This document shows positions 36,114 to 37,117 of a stretch of 37,117 nucleotides of DNA, in pieces (the stretch's first letter is position 1; every line of letters starts with the position of its first letter). The notes beneath the pieces are model-generated. The model ran no database searches. It worked only from the letters and a program-made list of their open reading frames with translations, and was not told the DNA's origin. The position numbers and the translations under genes were made by a program. The DNA comes from an uncultured Hymenobacter sp. (lineage in GTDB: Bacteria > Bacteroidota > Bacteroidia > Cytophagales > Hymenobacteraceae): contig CAJYPK010000014.1 of the NCBI GenBank assembly GCA_913776615.1, positions 1-37,117 on the forward strand, written 5' to 3'.

Positions 36114-36129
36114 GGCCGTTTCCTCACTG
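36108..36129. terminator. Short palindrome containing two convergent stops
   Basis: CAGTGAGG (36108-36115) and CCTCACTG (36122-36129) form a perfect 8-bp stem with a 6-base loop. The two TGA stops (36111-36113 plus strand, 36124-36126 minus strand) both lie in it. Possibly a terminator; no strong T-run follows. Confidence 0.5.
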
Positions 36130-36879
36130 TAATACTAGGTTGATAGGAGCAGTAAAGCTCACTTTTACGGGCTTGCCGTCTTGCTGGCCCGGAATAAAGC
36201 GCTTGAGCCGGTACACTGCCTTGATAGCCTCGGCATCGACTAGGGGGTGAAGCGATTGTACGATTTTAACGTCATCTACTAAGCCATGCTCCGTTACGTT
36301 GAACGTCAAAAATATCCGGCCCTGAATGCCCGCCCGCCGGGCGGCTTTAGGATAGTCGAAATTGCGGCTTATGGCCCTGACCAACGCGATAAATCCTCCA
36401 TCGCCTTCCGCATAGCGCGGCATTACCTCAAACTCAAAAAACGGTATCGTTGTGCCATCGGCTGCAAAGCACTCGCCGGTACTGTGCAGGCCATCGGAGT
36501 AACGAGCCCGGCGCTTGAGCTGGCCAGTAGGATAATAAAGTACTAATTCGCCCGTGCGCTGGGCGTGGCTGAATTCTGCATGGGAGCGTAGCTGGCCATT
36601 TTCATCGAAGCTTTCGCTTATGCCGTGGTGGTGTTCCCGTTCGATGTTGTCATACTCCTCCCGGCTTTGCAGCCGACCGTTGCGTAAGAAGTACGTACGC
36701 ACCACGCCCCCCGTGCTATCAGTATGTACCGTTTCGCGCCGGTAGTACGCCCCGGTTACCGAGGGTAGTACCTGCCGCATCGAGTCCAGAAATTCAGTTT
36801 TTAGCGGTGGAATAACTTGTGCCGATGCGTTACCTAGCCCCAGGCTGGCACTCAGTAGGCCACATACTAAATATTTCAT
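36124..36879 (-). CDS. Secreted TonB C-terminal domain protein with MORN/YwqK-like repeats
   Basis: The ATG at 36877-36879 gives 251 residues with a signal peptide (MKYLVCGLLSASLGLGNASA). MORN/YwqK-like units appear at about 60-135 (GVVRTYFLRNGRLQSREEYD, ISESFDENGQLRSHAEF, LVLYYPTGQLKRRARYSDG). The C-terminal part has the TonB domain (YPKAARRAGIQGRIFLTFNV, GLVDDVKIVQSLHPLVDAEA, then RFIPGQQDGKPVKVSF). A transmembrane anchor like that of classical TonB is missing, so it is probably periplasmic and may not be an energy transducer. The TTG at 36885 is rejected. A terminator-like hairpin sits upstream at 36890-36931. Confidence 0.8.
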   Translation of the reverse strand: MKYLVCGLLSASLGLGNASAQVIPPLKTEFLDSMRQVLPSVTGAYYRRETVHTDSTGGVVRTYFLRNGRLQSREEYDNIEREHHHGISESFDENGQLRSHAEFSHAQRTGELVLYYPTGQLKRRARYSDGLHSTGECFAADGTTIPFFEFEVMPRYAEGDGGFIALVRAISRNFDYPKAARRAGIQGRIFLTFNVTEHGLVDDVKIVQSLHPLVDAEAIKAVYRLKRFIPGQQDGKPVKVSFTAPINLVLQ

Positions 36880-36889
36880 GCCCAAAAAT

Positions 36890-36931
36890 AAAGCGGGAAG
36901 CGCGCCTGTTAGTAAGCTCGCTTCCCGCTTT
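36890..36931. terminator. Bidirectional terminator between TonB-domain and peptidase genes
   Basis: AAAGCGGGAAGCG (36890-36902) pairs with CGCTTCCCGCTTT (36919-36931), with a 16-base loop. An A/T-rich run lies on both sides. It probably stops the upstream minus-strand peptidase transcript before the TonB-domain gene. Confidence 0.85.
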
Positions 36932-36953
36932 TTACCAAAGCGTGGCTAGTCCA

Positions 36954-37117
36954 CTAGCTGGCTGGCTTGTAGCCCAGGCCCATGTTCTCGAACATAAACG
37001 ACCACTTATCCACTTGCTCGCCGATCACCTGGGCGGTGCTGCGGCCCGCCCCGTGGCCGGCCTTGGTTTCGATGCGGATGAGCACCGGGGCCGGGCCGCG
37101 CTGCATCTCCTGCAGGC
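36954..37117 (-). CDS. Prolyl oligopeptidase, C-terminal fragment (runs off right edge)
   Basis: Fifty-three codons read leftward to a TAG stop (36954-36956). The peptide includes PAPVLIRIETKAGHGAGR, then VIGEQVDKWSFMFENMG. The GHGAG segment carries the catalytic histidine of S9A prolyl oligopeptidases, and the C-terminal helix is also typical. These enzymes cut short proline-containing peptides. The rest lies outside the window, so leader and domain content cannot be judged. Confidence 0.85.
   Translation of the reverse strand, partial: LQEMQRGPAPVLIRIETKAGHGAGRSTAQVIGEQVDKWSFMFENMGLGYKPAS

Overview
The window looks like a chromosomal segment of a GC-rich Bacteroidota, most likely a Hymenobacter-like member of the Cytophagales. 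This is inferred from the high GC content, a C-terminal type IX secretion sorting domain, a lipoprotein with Bacteroidota-style charged residues after the cysteine, a TTTG-N19-TATATTTC promoter-like site, LytTR/LytS signalling, DUF4159 and DUF4175 families, and FadL and PorT-like barrels. No rRNA, tRNA or CRISPR array was seen.

Layout: (1) 1-108 is the 3' end of an IS5-like transposase. (2) 374-8905, minus strand, is a MoxR / DUF58 / BatA / DUF4175 / GATase-like gene cluster headed by a DUF4159 gene; it ends in a strong terminator at 340-376. (3) A small plus-strand beta-barrel gene follows (9113-9745). (4) 9833-18231, minus strand, holds five TldD/TldE genes: three TldD paralogues, each with an intact HExxxH motif and a twin-arginine leader, and two leaderless TldE paralogues. 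(5) 18333-20919 carries a LytTR response regulator and a LytS-type kinase on the minus strand, separated by an opposed lipoprotein gene. (6) 21130-28515 carries a TraB/DUF5694-like protein, a 1029-residue secreted nuclease-like protein with a T9SS tail, and a FadL porin plus GDSL-type lipoprotein pair. (7) 28605-33632 is a SAM-I riboswitch followed by metH and metF, a methionine and folate one-carbon unit. (8) The right end holds a TPR-like secreted protein, a DUF3850 protein, an alpha/beta hydrolase, a TonB-domain protein and the C-terminus of a prolyl oligopeptidase.

The most striking feature is not a gene. Most gaps between genes hold a long, often perfect inverted repeat, and many arms are built from short degenerate tandem repeats. 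At least eight unrelated sequence families occur. Two families recur at equivalent positions in the duplicated tldE/tldD modules, with matching arms but different loops. Several arms touch or overlap stop codons.

Likely logic: the MoxR/BatA cluster and the TldD/TldE genes may form one envelope-related chaperone and proteolysis neighbourhood. I recall such genes lying together in other Bacteroidota, but this could not be checked here.
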